Positions 10,447 to 23,723 are shown, numbered from the stretch's first letter. The stretch: 64,000 nucleotides of DNA from Larix kaempferi (GCA_027924585.1 BSBM01000753.1:22216501-22280500), one strand, 5' to 3'. Program-made: numbers and translations. Notes: generated from the letters alone by a model not told the origin.

Positions 10447-11836
10447 ATTATGCCTCATGGAGGCCATTATTCAAATTCCATTAATTTCATCCTCCCATAG
10501 ACAACATAAACTAAATAATGCATATGTAGGTGCATGTGTATAAAACACAATGGAAAATTAGCAATTATATTTCACACACACAGCATGCATAAACCATCAT
10601 ATTTATAACATGAAGGAAATATAAATTTCATTTTCATAGACAACATTGAATGTTAATGTTTTGAATAAGGAAGATCCAAGCAACTAGTTATGTAAGAGTG
10701 ATTATCCACCCAACCGTAGGTATCAACTATGAATACCATCCTTGAGGTGGGATATGAGGCCACTAGGGTGAAGAAGACACCTACAAGCTTCTATCTCTTA
10801 ACCCAAACCCATTTTCTTCCATGCTTAGACAATCTACTCATCCATGCTTAGACAATCTACTCACAATCAAGCACTACATCTCACTCGGCCATTCCAACTA
10901 TGGAAATCCCTTCCACTGCCCCACACAACACAAGTAAGGCCTACTCTTTCTATGGTCAACTATCCCTCAAGTACCCAACCCTTAAAGTGCTCTTTAGTGT
11001 GTGCAGAAAGAGTTCAACATGATATATGCTTTTAGAGAACCTCTTGTGACATCAATTCATGGATTCTCAAGCATCCTGGAACAACAAGTAAATAGTGAGT
11101 AAAGGTTCCTTTCTTTCCCAACCTCTATGCTCACCTAAAATCATACTCTTTCATCTAATTTATGCAATTTCCCCTCGCAATGCTATTTTTTGTTATTTTC
11201 TCAGCTCGGTTATTGGTAATGGAGAAAACATCATGAAGGATACAAAGTATTGTAATTTTGCATGGAAAAAGAGTGACAAAATCCAATGGAGATGAGAGGA
11301 TTGGTGAAAATACAAATTGACATTGCTCCTAATAAAAGAAGGAAGACTTCTACAATTGTCATAAAATTAAATTCATCCCATGCTTTCATAACTACATGAG
11401 AAGACTTTTCCCACCAACCTTACACATACATTCAATGATTGGATTTAATAAGTTAAAATGAGATAAATGTTTCATTTAAGGCACATGATAGAAATGGATG
11501 AGTGCTATGGTTGAAACTTGGAAAAAGGGGATTTAATATCTCCTAGCCCCCCTTTCCTCTTCTCCTTTAGTGGAATGATAGCCCCTATAGTTCTATTTAC
11601 ATAGCCATCTTGGAACATTTTATTATTTCCTAACACAATATTTATATATATTTTGATTCATCATGACAAGCCAACCACATGGCCCATATATAAATATTCT
11701 TGAATTATACATCCCTAGCCATTCACTAGTTGGACCTTGGCCTTGAGCTCCACACTAGGAATATTTACTAACATATTTACGTCCTTTTACATAATCTGAT
11801 TTAATACATTCTGAGCTTCAAAATTGGGATATTAGA
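10447..11836 (-). repeat. Left (3') LTR of TE-B
   Basis: It matches 61587-62543 over shared blocks such as CATGCATAAACCATCATATT, and over the later AACTACATGAGAAGA block at its far end. The copies carry many substitutions and small indels, so the pair is old. The last part (about 11415-11836) has no counterpart in the truncated right copy. Confidence 0.6.
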
Positions 11837-14314
11837 TTCGCCTCCCCTTTGGAACAACACCTTCCTCGTTGTTCTCTTATTTTTAACAAGGTCTCATGTC
11901 CTTATTTTTCAGTTGCATCTGCAATGCCTTTTTCTTCAAGGCCACTTTGTCTCAATGCCAACTATCTTGGACAACAATGCTCATTCATTCCTTTGTACTA
12001 GCTCAGAATACCTCCAAGGACTTATCATTTCAACACATACCTATTATTGTCATCAAAGGAAAAAAATGCTTATCATAGCCATTTTAAGAAACACTTGATC
12101 CATTCATAAAGATTCATGTTTCATATTTGAAGCATATATATTCATAACGTAAGATAAAGTATGCAAATAAACCCAATAATTATATGTATGAACATATCTC
12201 TGCTCCATATTCCTATCATGGGCGAGATTCATTTCATTATCTTCTTTTACACACCTAAGGTACATATACATATACTTCTTTCATTATCTCATAATATATT
12301 CATGTAAGTTGCCTCTTCTTTGCAGTCACTCACCATCTAGGCTCAGGCATCCCCTTCTCTGTGAAATAGTTCCACAGGAAACCCATCATTTTCCAAGGCT
12401 TTCTTGCACAAGAAGAGCATAGATTTATCGAGTCTTACTACCAGGGAACCCTACTGGAAACCTCTAATATACATAGTCAAAGGAAATAAAGGCCTATCAT
12501 AGGGTTCGAGTGTCATTATAGAAGCATTCTCCCCTTTGCTTGCAAAATTTTAACAACCAGTATTGTCTGTCATCACTAAACAAATTCATCATCCTACATG
12601 TATTATACACATATAGTTACCATGAGATATAATCCTAATAATTTCAATTAGAAAATTTTCAAATATGTTTCATACAAAAACCATATTTCACAAGTATGGG
12701 ATCCTTCTCATAATGTTTGGCCTTTGCAAGTGGTATCACCTAGTGTTCATTATAGACTTACACTCATTTCGATATCCAATACATTTCTATCTGCAATTTA
12801 AACTTTTATTCCACCAAACAAACTATGGTTATCCATGCATATAATAATTAATGCAACATTTGCAATATCCCATAACGTGATATCAAAATTATAACACATA
12901 AATAATTTAATCACTATCATCTATCACCATCTCAAATGCAATGAAATACATTCATCATATATGCATTCACTAGCACAATAAAAGTTACATAATGCAATCA
13001 TGTTGTCCATGTAATTAAAAAATGTGTTGACACTCATAGTTACATAATTACACTTTTTAGTATGTTCAAAATGTGTTTCTATGCAACTTTGTTTTCCTGA
13101 CAAAGTGTTCTTGTAATGCATTAAAACATGACTACCTTTCAGGTAATCCTTTCACTTCATCCACAGTAGCTCATGAAATTAACTTATAATTATGACTTAT
13201 TAATAATCACATTGTTTCAACTATTGACATATTAAATGCAATGGAATGTGGCATAAGAAGGCGAACCTTCCTTGGTCATTAACTCATAACACACTTGGCA
13301 TGCTATTTTACTTCATATGAAATCATTTTAGATTCTTAAGAATCATATAGGTATAAGGATTCCTACCTTTACCGAACCATAACACATCATACCATGTCGG
13401 TTATCACTCACATAGATGCATTCAAAAATCACAAGCATACCAATTTATGATATTAACACATGGCTGAAGAAATCCTTATCCAATTCCTTTCTCCGACACT
13501 TATGCAAGAAACGTAAATAAATCCACGCATGCATGGATGCATGTAACATATCTGATATTACCTTATCATTTGGTGTCTTATAGAAACTCATATATCCCTT
13601 TCACTCTTGGGGTTTCACCTAGAAGGAAATATTATACCACGCGAGTTCATATTGAGGAATTTAATACTCTAAAAATTAGAAGCAATATATTTCCTAGTAT
13701 ATAGGGGTTAAGTGGCACTTTTAATAAATTATAAACATATAGACATTAGGGGGGTTTATAATTATGTATATAGGGGATTAAATAGGATACTGTAGGTTGA
13801 ATAAGTACTCTACATTTGAATTTGGTATGAATGCAAATATACATGAACTCATATTAATGTCTAGATAAATATGAGTTTTGTGTGAAGGTGGTGTGAATTT
13901 GATTTTTTTCTGGTTAGAGTGGTGTTTGAATAGGTACGATCTATGAGTGAAGGTGGTGTGAAGTCAACCTATGTTTAGGGGGTTGTTCCCCATTATGGAA
14001 TATCTTCTCTTGCTAAGATTTCACATTTCACCATACAAGGTTTCTATGGGATGTAAGAGTTGTGCCATGTCACCATACTAAGGGTAAAAATAAAAGGGGG
14101 TGTTAAAAATCGATACCTGGGATACCTAGTGAAAATATGATTTTTTTTTAATTATAAAGGTATATTGGGAAGGGGGTTCAACAAAAGGATTTTTGGAAGC
14201 ATTCCTCAATATCTAGTGAAATTAGGGGTATTATTTAATAAACAATGAATGCACACGACATGCCATAGGTTCACATCCCCCCGAGATTTCACTATCCTCT
14301 TGATTGGTACTTTG
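11837..14314. other. TE-B internal DNA, left part, no gene seen
   Basis: Apart from the polypurine-like tract at 11837-11852, this is AT-rich sequence with only short random ORFs. No gag, protease, reverse transcriptase or integrase motif is visible on either strand. Confidence 0.5.
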
Positions 14315-14764
14315 TGTTCAACTAACACATGATATTTCCAAAAGATCAAACACTTTGAGAAAAATACTCACATGAACAAATCATAGATCAAAACACTTGG
14401 TTTTTACGTGGCTAAAACCCTTGAAGAGAGAAACAATCCAAGGCCCCACCAAAATAGCTACTTGAGGAAATATATTATGCAAAGAAAAATTAATTTACAT
14501 ATGAGCTTATCATAATCAGTCATCAAACAAATGACCCTCCATGCTATTTAAATAAATATCACAGACCAATCAAGTGCTAATCCATAGATCTATAGCCATT
14601 AAGATCAAGGTGAAGATGGAGTGTTGGATCACTCTATGTCTCAAACATATTGTGACCATCAGATAACATAAATACAAATGCATACTAAAGAAACACATTT
14701 CACCTAAAGACACATTATACCGAGTTGATCATAAATAGCTCCTAAGTGTGTAAATATCGCAACA
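14315..14764 (-). repeat. 3' LTR of TE-C
   Basis: 450 bp, partner of 58222-58669. Shared blocks include GAGGAAATATATTATGCAAA and AAATGACCCTCCATG. It is followed by TCCCCCCT, the complement of the polypurine tract. Confidence 0.9.
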
Positions 14765-14772
14765 TCCCCCCT

Positions 14773-17700
14773 AAAGATCAACTTGGGATAGGATTGAAGG
14801 ATTTACAAGGGTGATTTACGAAGATGATCCTACCCCACGATGCCTTAATGAAAAATTCCTGAACTCCTAACATAGATTGAAGTTTAGAAAGCATTCACTT
14901 CTATAAAAACTTTGTGAAGATGTCTGCAACTTGATCATTTGTAGGGAAATAGAAGACTTTGAGAACATGATCATGAACAAGCATTTTGATGAAGTGCATA
15001 TATATATTAATGTGTTGGTTGCACTAATGTTGAACTAGATATTTGGAAAGCTTGATGGTACTTTGATTGTCACACCAAAGGGTATTTAGATGTTGCTGCT
15101 TGAATCCAAACTCTCAAAGGATCTATCGAAGCCACAAGGCTTGCTAACTTGCATTAACTATCGACTCGATACTCTACTTTTGCTAAAGAAATAGAAATAG
15201 ATTTTTGTTTCTTACAAGCTCCAATGATAGGTCTAGAACCAAGACTAAAAGCATAGCCGACAGTAGACATCTGATCATCGGGGTCACAAACCCAATCCGA
15301 ATCATTGAAACCAACCAACCAAGGAGTCTCCCCTAAATTATAATATATCCCAAATTGAACTGTACCCTGGATATATTGAAGTATCTTTTTTGTTGCTTTC
15401 CAATGGATTTCATGGGGCATTGCATTTATCGGTTAAAAAGACTAACAAGAAAGGAAATATCAGGATGGGTATAAGTAAATTACAAGAGACTACCAACAAG
15501 CTGACGATACAAGGTACCATCTACTTCTGGTGACATGCAAGTGCTAGTAAGTTTGAATCCATACAAGAAGTGAGATGGAGATGCTTTAAAATCATCCATG
15601 TGAAACCAATGAAGAAGGTCACAAGCATATTTAGATTGAGAAAGAAAAAATCCTTATTTGGTTTGTAGGACTTGAAGGCCAAGAAAATAATGAAATTGTC
15701 CTAAGTTTGTCATTTAAAATTTCTTCTTAAGGTTAGATTTTACATAGGTTAAAAGGTTATGGTCACTACTAATAAGAATACGGTCATAAACATAAAGAAA
15801 AAGGGTGATGAGATGGCTTCCTACTTTCTTGGTATAGACATTGGGGTCAAAATGGAATCTAAAAAATCTAGTTTCAAGGAGAAACCTATCCATTTTGGCA
15901 TACCAATCCCAGGGAAATTGCTTAATTCCAAGGAGATATTTCTTAAGGAAACAAACAAGGCTGTATTATTATGAACATATCCAGGAGGTTATATTCCATA
16001 TAAATTTCTTCTTGGAAATCCCCATGCAAATAATCGGACTTGACATCCATTTGATGGACCTCCCATTTATGTGAAGCGGCAAGGGTAAGAAAAAAGTGGA
16101 TGCAATTCATTTTGGTGACAGGGCCAAAGGTTTCATTATATTCAATTCCTTCAACTTGGGAAAATACTTTGGCAACTAGACTTTCCTTATGTCTTTCAAC
16201 ACTTCCATCTAATGCACATTTGTTCTATAGACCCATTTACATCTGACAAGTTTTATTCCTTTTAGAAGGGTGACAAGATCCCAATTATTAATTTCCATTA
16301 GGGAACAATATTCTTCATCCATAACTGCGTCCCAATCTGGTTGGCCTAAAGCTTTTGCAAATGTCTCTGGATCATGATTCTTTGAAACTTGATCCAAAAG
16401 AGAAGAGGCTCGTTGGAACTGTGAATGTGTTTGGTGTTGATCTCTGGGATCACAAGTAAGATCACCAATTTCTTCACAAGTTGTACAGACCCATCAAGGA
16501 AGAAATTGTGCTAGTGAAAATAGAGGAAAATGAGTAGGTGAAGGTGGCTTTTCATCCTCATTGTCATCATCAAAAGTAGAATCCAAAGTAGGAACACTAT
16601 CCAAGAAGTTGGGAGTAGAAGATGGAACAAGTGTCAAAGATAGCTCATAGGACACATATGGCATAAACATCAAATTAGGATCACATGCTATGATATTTTC
16701 ATCAAATTTAACATCTCTTCTAATAATTATGTCATTGGATTTTGAATAAGTCTACAACCTTTTACATCTTCAGAATATCCAACAAATATACACTTTTCAC
16801 TCTTGGGCTACAATGCTTTCTATTTTCTCAGGAATATAAGCCCATGCTTCACTACCAAACACATGAAAGTGGATGACATCTAGTTTAATGTTACTCCATG
16901 CTTCTTTTGATGTTATATATTTTAGAGACTTGGTGGGAGTGTGATTAACTATGTAATTGGAACAATTAATGGCTTCAAACCAAAATTGAAGACTTAATCC
17001 CTTGGCTTGGATCATACAATTAGCCATTTTCTTTTAATGTGTGATTCTTACTCTCAGCAACAACATTTTGTTGTGGTGTATATGGAACAATATGTTGCGT
17101 GAATTCATTATGCACCGTAGTAATTTGTAAATTTGTTGTTTACATATTCGCCTCCATTATTTGTTCTTAACTTGTGGATTTGATTTCCAAATTGTTTCTC
17201 TACAAAGGGATTGTAATCCAAGAAGTTGTCAAAAACATCACTCTTAAGTTTTAAGAAATAAACCAAAGTGAATTTGGAGAAGTTGTCAATGAAAATTAAG
17301 AAATAATTGAAGCCAAAAAAAAAGTAGAAGGAATTGGACCACAAAAATCACTGTGAACATGCTATAAGGGGGATGAGGCATACCAAAAGGCACGTTTTTC
17401 AAAATTGTCCCAACGGATGTTTGTTGAGAACACACCCAAGACAAAGACCATCTCTACAAGATACAAGAATAATACCAACCACCATTTTCTGATTACACAG
17501 TTGTTACAATGAACGATATTTTAAATGACCAAATCGCTCATGCCAAAGTTTGCTCAAGTCATTACTATGAGCAATAAAAACTAAAGAAAAAGGTGATGAC
17601 CCTAAATTGTTGATTTGTACAACCTAGTAATATCATCAACAATTTCGGTTGCTAGGAAATTCTTATGATCTTTGAAATCCTTGATTACAACTTGGTGAGG

Positions 17701-17808
17701 TGTAAACTCTACCATCTTACCTTCAGTAGAATGAGTGATTTGGTAGACTGGTAACAAATTGCAGGAAATTCTTGGAACACATATAATACATCATTGAATT
17801 GACCATCA
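14773..17808 (-). pseudogene. TE-C pol: integrase, reverse transcriptase and RNase H (dead)
   Basis: In minus-strand order, an end-of-protease segment (LYVPRISCNLL) lies just inside 17808. The integrase core follows at 17344-17108, where the second catalytic aspartate is replaced (RTNNGGEY for RTDNGGEY), and the integrase C-terminal part is at 17027-16797 (FGSEAWAYIP). The reverse transcriptase start is at 16397-16209 (WDLVTLLKG, CKWVYR). The YVDD box near 15775 reads YVYD, losing a catalytic aspartate. RNase H lies at 15420-15154 (DSDWVCDPDDQMSTVGYAF). Many frameshifts and stops separate these blocks. Together they once made a standard copia pol in the order integrase-RT-RNase H. Confidence 0.85.
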
Positions 17809-18271
17809 TGTTAGAAAAACAGGATCGCAGAGCAATAACGATAAACATAAATGCAAATATAATCACACAGACACATTACAAGAGAGACACCAATACATCA
17901 TGGTTCACCCATGATGGGCTACGTCCACACTGAAATTGCCAGTCCTTATTATTATACCATCCGACGAATGAAGGGATACAACCTATAGCACATCCGCTGC
18001 ACTTCCTCTTCACTATCTCACAGTCTCTCTTCATGATCTCAGATATAATTACAATGCATAATACCTAATCCATCAACCCTAGCCGTATTACAATGTCTTT
18101 CTTATAAAGGGAAAATACCACGGGTTACCCAAAACCATGGGCCCATAATCTGTTGGTGAAACTCTCCCAAACCCCCTAGGGCGCATGTCAGGATCATAAC
18201 CAAACCTGGGGTACAACACAGCTGAAAGAACATCATCTATGATACTGGAAGATCAGGCTCCACAACCAACA
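17809..18271 (-). repeat. 3' LTR of TE-D
   Basis: 463 bp, TGTTAG to CCAACA, partner of 38348-38822 with scattered substitutions. A minus-strand TATA box (TTTATAA) lies at 18102-18108. Confidence 0.92.
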
Positions 18272-19728
18272 ATCTCCCACTTGGAGACTTATCACAGCAA
18301 CTCCACCACTGCTGTACTTGCTGGACTTGGACTTGGCAAATTTCTCATCTTCTCCTTCCCGCTAGAAGGCCAACTGAAACCAAGCAAGAACTCGGTTTCT
18401 CTCTGGTCACTACCTTTGTGAACATGTCTGCAAGATTTTGGCTAGTATGTATCTTTTCCAACTTCAACAGTTCATCTTCTAGAACAGTGCGTATGAAATG
18501 GTACTTGAGCTGTATATGCTTAGTCCTGGAATGGAATGTTGAGTTCTTTGCAAGGTGAATGGTACTCTGGATGTCACTATACAACCTTATATCCTTCTTC
18601 TTCTTACCCAATTCCTCCATAAAGCTCTGCAGCCAAATCATCTCTTTACTAGCCTCTCTAACAACAACATACTCTGCTTGTGTTGTTGAAAGTGCAACAA
18701 CCTTTTGCAGTTTCGAAATCCAACATAATGTTATTCCACCTATAGTAAACACATACCCTTTGGTGCTCCTCCTGCAATCCTTATCACCTTCCATATTTGC
18801 ATCAACATATCCCTTTAGAACAGTGTCTAAACCTCCAAAACATAATGCCTGAGTGGTCGTACCTCTCAAATACCTGAGAATCCACTGTACTGCCTTCCAA
18901 TGTTCTTTACCTGGATTGTTCATATATCTCTCACAACTCCCACTATATGTGCAATATCTGGTCTTGTGCACACCATGGCATACATCAAGCTGCCAACTGC
19001 TGATGAATAGGGAATCTTGGACATGTAATCTGTCTCTTCCTGTGTCTTGGGACACATTTCCTTACTTATATTGAAATGGATGGCCAAAGGTGTACTAACT
19101 GGTTTTGCATTTTGCGTTCTCAACCTCTCCAACACCTTTTGTATGTACTCACCCTGAGACAATGTCAATTTGCGATTTTTCTTGTCTCTTGTTATTCTCA
19201 TACCAAGGATTTTCTTTGCAGCACCCAAATCCTTCATCACAAATGAATTTGCTAACTTCCTTTTGAGCACATTTATTTACTGCATGTTAGACCTTGCAAC
19301 AAGCATGCCATCCACATACAATAACAAGATAATATAACTTCCATTATCTAGCCTCTTGAAATAAACACAGTGGTCAGAATGACATCCACTATAACCTTGT
19401 TATGTCATAAACCTATCAATTTTAAATACCACTGCCTTGGAGCTTGCTTCAAACCATACAAGCTCTTCTTCAACCTGCATACCAAATTTTCCTTTTCTTT
19501 GACCTCATACCCTTGTGGCTGTTGCATATATATCTCTTACTCTAAATCCCCATGGAGAAAGGTTGTTTTTACATCTAATTATTCAAGATGCATATCTTCT
19601 ACCGCCTCTAGACTTAAGATAGTCCTAATTGAAGTCATCTTAACAAAAGGAGAAAACATTTCATCAAAATCTATACCTTTCTTCTGTGCAAACCCCTTTA
19701 CAACAAGTCTTGCCTTGTACCGCTTCTT
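18272..19728 (-). pseudogene. TE-D reverse transcriptase (C-terminal part) and RNase H
   Basis: The minus strand reads KKRYKARLVVKGFAQKKG at 19725-19670, then FSPFVKMTSIRTIL, the Leu-rich RT palm and RNase H (GYVDANMEGDKDCRRSTKGY near 18790-18730, TKHIQLKYHFIR near 18520-18480). The RT active site near 19310 is YVDG instead of YVDD, so a catalytic aspartate is gone. In-frame stops occur in the palm, and a frameshift lies near 18935. The N-terminal part of the same RT lies 16 kb away at 35775-36230, split off by TE-E. Confidence 0.9.
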
Positions 19729-19733
19729 ACCTC

Positions 19734-20265
19734 TGTTACGAGAATTTGTGAGAGACATGTGGAGGATTTGAAGGGGTCATATTTTGTAATAATAAGAAAG
19801 TAGTTGAGAGTGGTTGAGAGAATAGTGGATCTGTCATTATGAGATGGTTATCTTCTTCTCAAAGAAATTCATGTATAAAAGAGAGTGCTCTCTCTTCATT
19901 TCGGATGAGTGTATTAGGAGGAGATTAGTCTCAGATTGTAGAAGTTAGTTTTGACTTTGTAATATGGAGAAGGGGATTCTTAGCTTTTGTTCATAATCTT
20001 AGTTTTAATGCTTTCATGATTTGTCATTTATAATTGTGATGTAAATTAAGATTTCTTTATTGTTAATGTGAGATCACATGTGTTGTCTCTTTGCTCTTCA
20101 TATGTTGTCTTTCTTTTATGCAATTTACTTTTAGCTGTGTGTTTCGGCTTCCAACATTAGATTAGCAGTTGTGTGTTTCAGCTTAAGGGGGAATTAGATT
20201 AGCGATTAGCAATTAACAAGGGGGGTTAGATTAGCTTAATTCAACTTCAATCCTGCACGGGCTTT
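19734..20265 (+). repeat. Left terminal LTR segment of TE-E, inverted relative to the right LTR
   Basis: From about 19740 to 20258 it is the reverse complement of 34920-35432, including the promoter box GTATAAAAGAG (19873) and the CTTCAATCCTGCA block. It lacks the first 330 or so bases of the right LTR and diverges after CCTGCA, so it is a shorter or rearranged version. The outermost bases are TGTTAC. Confidence 0.8.
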
Positions 20266-20474
20266 GCTTGGTTGTTAAATGCTTGATTTCCAAAAATCCA
20301 TGCTCACCTTCCTCCTTTTTGTGGCGTTAAGACCAGTCCACTTGCTTCTGTGTGATCGCCAAGTAGATATCGAGAACCATCGACCTTGCCATAAGTCTGT
20401 TCACCAATAATAAGATCTCAAAAAGGCATGGGAACGGGTATTAACATAAAGGCATCCTTGTTTAAAGTGGGCAG
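20266..20474. other. TE-E internal segment left of TE-F, unassigned
   Basis: About 200 bases with no match to the right LTR and no coding. It may be the variable 3' part of the left LTR or internal DNA. It ends at GCAG, which is repeated right of TE-F. Confidence 0.4.
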
Positions 20475-21850
20475 TGATGAATCCAAGTTACAGGTATCTG
20501 ATATCATTTTTTCCCACAGTAAAGCACAAGAAAGGGTGAAGAAATACACTTGTTTTGTGGGAGAAATGATTTACCTTGATTATTTAATGAAGTTTTTTTA
20601 AAGAATATTCTTGTATGTTTGAAAGCGTGTTCAATAAACTAATTATATGAAAATCGATTATGATTGTGCAGGTCCAAGTACACTAAGGGACAAACACGCA
20701 AATCAAGCGAAGGACTGAAAGATCATACAAAGCTCAGTGCCTTTTTCCCTAATTTCTAGAGAGGACTCCTGTTCAAACATAATCGGAAATTAGACATATA
20801 GTTAGGGTAAGGATTAGAGGCATATATATATGGGCCTCTAGGCTAGTGAGAGGGTCCTGTTGCCATTTTTGAGAACCATCGTTTTATGTTTTTATACTGC
20901 TGAGACAATTTGTGTTACAGACCTTTATCAAACCATGAAGTTACTGTTTTGAATAAAGATTTGATGTTGCTTTCAATTCGGCATCTATAAGTTTTCTCCA
21001 CTCTTGAGTACGGGTTGGAGAGGGTCCCTCCAACACATAAGTCAGGAGATTTTACTGTTCAGGTATTTTTCATTATGTGCTTTGTATTGACTTAATCTAT
21101 ATTGCATGTGAAAGTATTCTTGATGGCATTCAAATATCATGATTTGATTTCTATAGTAAAGCGACCATTCTGATTCCATAGTAGGTTATAGCGCATTATG
21201 TAGTTCGGTAGTGTTGTTTCTATAGTCCTGTAGCAGCATTCTACCAAGACATATTTCGACACTTATTTTCCTGTGCTTGCATTATTTATGAAACAATGAT
21301 CCAGATCTTGAAGCTCATGCACTTTTCCATTATTATAGTTGCTCATGAAGATTGATTACTTCTAGCACTTTGGTTAATTGATGGTTAATTCGTAGCATTG
21401 GATAATTGCATTCTTAATTTAGCTTTTTGCATTTGAATATTTTAGATTAGATTTCTAGCCTATGTATCTGAATTACAGTATTTACTTCTTACATTAGAAA
21501 CCCATCTTTCGGTATTTTAGAATAGATCTGCCAAGTTTTCAGCATTCAAATTCATAGTATAGATTTACTGTTTTCCGCAAGATTAATTCTTAAAGTATAT
21601 TTACTGTTTTCAACATTTTATTTCTTAACATAGATTTACTGTCTTCACCATTCGACTTCTTAGCATAGGTATTTCTCATCCATAGATTAGGAAACCTTTA
21701 AACATTGATACCAACACCGAACCATGACAAAGACTATCCTATAAGAGCACATATAGTGCCAGCACCTCTGAAGTTTGTATGTCCCTCGGGTTGATAATTA
21801 AAGTAGGCTCCTGGTCTAGCTTCCTTCATTAGGCATCCATTCTAAGATCA
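20475..21850 (+). repeat. 5' LTR of TE-F
   Basis: 1376 bp, TGATGAATCC to GATCA, partner of 31025-32404. A TATATATA box lies at 20823-20830. Confidence 0.93.
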
Positions 21851-21860
21851 CACCGCTTTT

Positions 21861-21878
21861 TGGCACCGTTGCCGGGGA
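21861..21878 (+). other. Primer-binding site of TE-F
   Basis: TGGCACCGTTGCCGGGGA lies 10 bases after the 5' LTR. It resembles the complement of a tRNA 3' end of the tRNA-Asp/Arg type used by Athila/Tat elements. The exact tRNA is not assigned here. Confidence 0.8.
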
Positions 21879-21974
21879 GGTGCTAAATATTTTAGGAGAC
21901 ATCTTCAAAAACAAAACAAAAAGGAAAGAAAAAAATAACATATACAAAAAAAAGCATAAATATTTTACTAATGA

Positions 21975-23723
21975 ATGCCTCGTCGGCAAAGGGATAGGTT
22001 TGGATGCTTTCTGCCTAGGCATCCTATGAATAACAGTGGTAACAACAGTTCTGAACACTCTCAATTTGAATTCCTAAACTCTGAAAATGAAACTGACTCT
22101 ACTTACGATCCAAACAGAGACAACTTCTCTGCTAGTTCTAGCTCAAACACCACGATGGCAGATGAAGAAGGGGAACCTAGAGAGTTGTTGACCTTTCCCA
22201 TTAGCATACCTCTTGGAGATGCCAAGATGAAGAATATCAACCCTAACAATCTGCCAAACTTCCATGGGTTGACTTTAGCAGATCCTGACACATTCCTATT
22301 TGAGTTTCAGGTAGTTTGCAGATCCTTTGATTACACTATGGATGCACAAAAGCTAAGGCTTTTTCCCTCCACACTGAAAGATTTATCACTTAGGTGGTTC
22401 ATGAGTTTAGAAGTTAATAGTATTTTCAGCTGGGAAGAAATGAAACAAGCATTCCTAGAAAAATATATGGACTATTGCAAAGCAAAGGATACAAGGGATG
22501 AAATATTTAGGATGCAGCAGGGAGACCGTGAATCCTTAGAAGACTATGCCCAGCATTTTCAGCTCAGCTACAAACGAGCTAACCATTGCACCCTAGACCC
22601 TGAATCGTTGAAACTTGTCCTTCTTAGAGGGATCAAAGAAGAGAATTTTGAGATCTTAAACCTCTTGGGAGATGGAGACATATTCCATAAAACTTATGAC
22701 CAGATACTACAGATCTTCAAAAACCATTCTAGGTCTAGGAAAAGCAAAAATGGGACAAGAGATACACATCTATCCATAGGATCATCATCATCTGCAGGAC
22801 CAAGCCTTACAAAATCTGATCTAGGGAACCTCCTTGATGACATGAAAACTGACATCCTACAATCCTTGGCCATGCAACTTAATGCACTCCAAATAAAGAA
22901 GAAGAAGGATGAAATTAACCAAGCATTGGTAGTATTATGTCCTTGTTGTAGAAAGAAACATGAGAAGGGGCAGTGCACATTAAACACCATAGAAATATGT
23001 GGTCTCTGCACTGACAATCACTCCACTGATAAATGTCCTCTCTTACCGTCATGTAAGGCTGCTATTCAAGATCCTACAACTGAAGGAGCAATAGAACAAC
23101 TTTGTTTTATAAATCCAAGGAGTAATTTTGTCAAACCATACCAACCTAGCAATCAAACCTACTATAATAAGGGCCAACAAAATTGGAACTTTGCACCAAC
23201 TCCATGGCAAGCACAGCCAAATCCAAACCAATGGCAGCAAAATCAGCAAACTTATCAACACAATCAACAAACTTATCAACCAGCTTATCAACAATCTTAT
23301 TACCCACCAACTTACCCTCCATACCTCCCACCTTTTCCTCCATCAACCATGAATTATGCAAATCAATACCCCCATCCATCAAATTGGAGAGACCCATTAC
23401 AACAGCCACTTATTATGCTGCCCCCACAGAATCAACCACCCCCCAGACCCCCACCAATTCCAACCCAACCCATCCCAAACCCTAATAATAATAGACCTGC
23501 ACAACAGCAACAGACCTATAATGCTGAAATCACACAATTATCTATCTATGTAGTAGACACCATGGAAATAAACAAAATAAACCTCTGGTCTGGGAAAATG
23601 TTGCAAAATACACACACACAGAATATCCAAGAACCTGAGGCTCATGAACAAATGACACAACCCCATATTCAGCATCCAGATGAACCAAACCCTCAGGAGG
23701 AAGAAACTCAACCACTCACATGA
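21975..23723 (+). CDS. TE-F gag polyprotein
   Basis: Open frame of 582 codons starting at the first ATG after the primer-binding site and leader. Residues about 95-240 form a retrotransposon gag domain (LPNFHGLTLADPDTFLFEF, LRWFMSLEV, WEEMKQAFLEKY). Residues about 310-350 hold a Cys/His-rich zinc-knuckle-like region (CGLCTDNHSTDKC). A long Gln/Pro/Tyr-rich tail follows. Gag forms the particle that packages the RNA. The frame closes at 23723, before the protease, so gag and pol are separate here. It is the only intact TE-F gene. Confidence 0.9.
   Translation: MPRRQRDRFGCFLPRHPMNNSGNNSSEHSQFEFLNSENETDSTYDPNRDNFSASSSSNTTMADEEGEPRELLTFPISIPLGDAKMKNINPNNLPNFHGLTLADPDTFLFEFQVVCRSFDYTMDAQKLRLFPSTLKDLSLRWFMSLEVNSIFSWEEMKQAFLEKYMDYCKAKDTRDEIFRMQQGDRESLEDYAQHFQLSYKRANHCTLDPESLKLVLLRGIKEENFEILNLLGDGDIFHKTYDQILQIFKNHSRSRKSKNGTRDTHLSIGSSSSAGPSLTKSDLGNLLDDMKTDILQSLAMQLNALQIKKKKDEINQALVVLCPCCRKKHEKGQCTLNTIEICGLCTDNHSTDKCPLLPSCKAAIQDPTTEGAIEQLCFINPRSNFVKPYQPSNQTYYNKGQQNWNFAPTPWQAQPNPNQWQQNQQTYQHNQQTYQPAYQQSYYPPTYPPYLPPFPPSTMNYANQYPHPSNWRDPLQQPLIMLPPQNQPPPRPPPIPTQPIPNPNNNRPAQQQQTYNAEITQLSIYVVDTMEINKINLWSGKMLQNTHTQNIQEPEAHEQMTQPHIQHPDEPNPQEEETQPLT

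Noticed and set aside
22694-23409. Several minus-strand frames over the TE-F gag
   Set aside because: They are shadows of the Gln/Pro-rich gag tail. The plus-strand gag has clear domain motifs.
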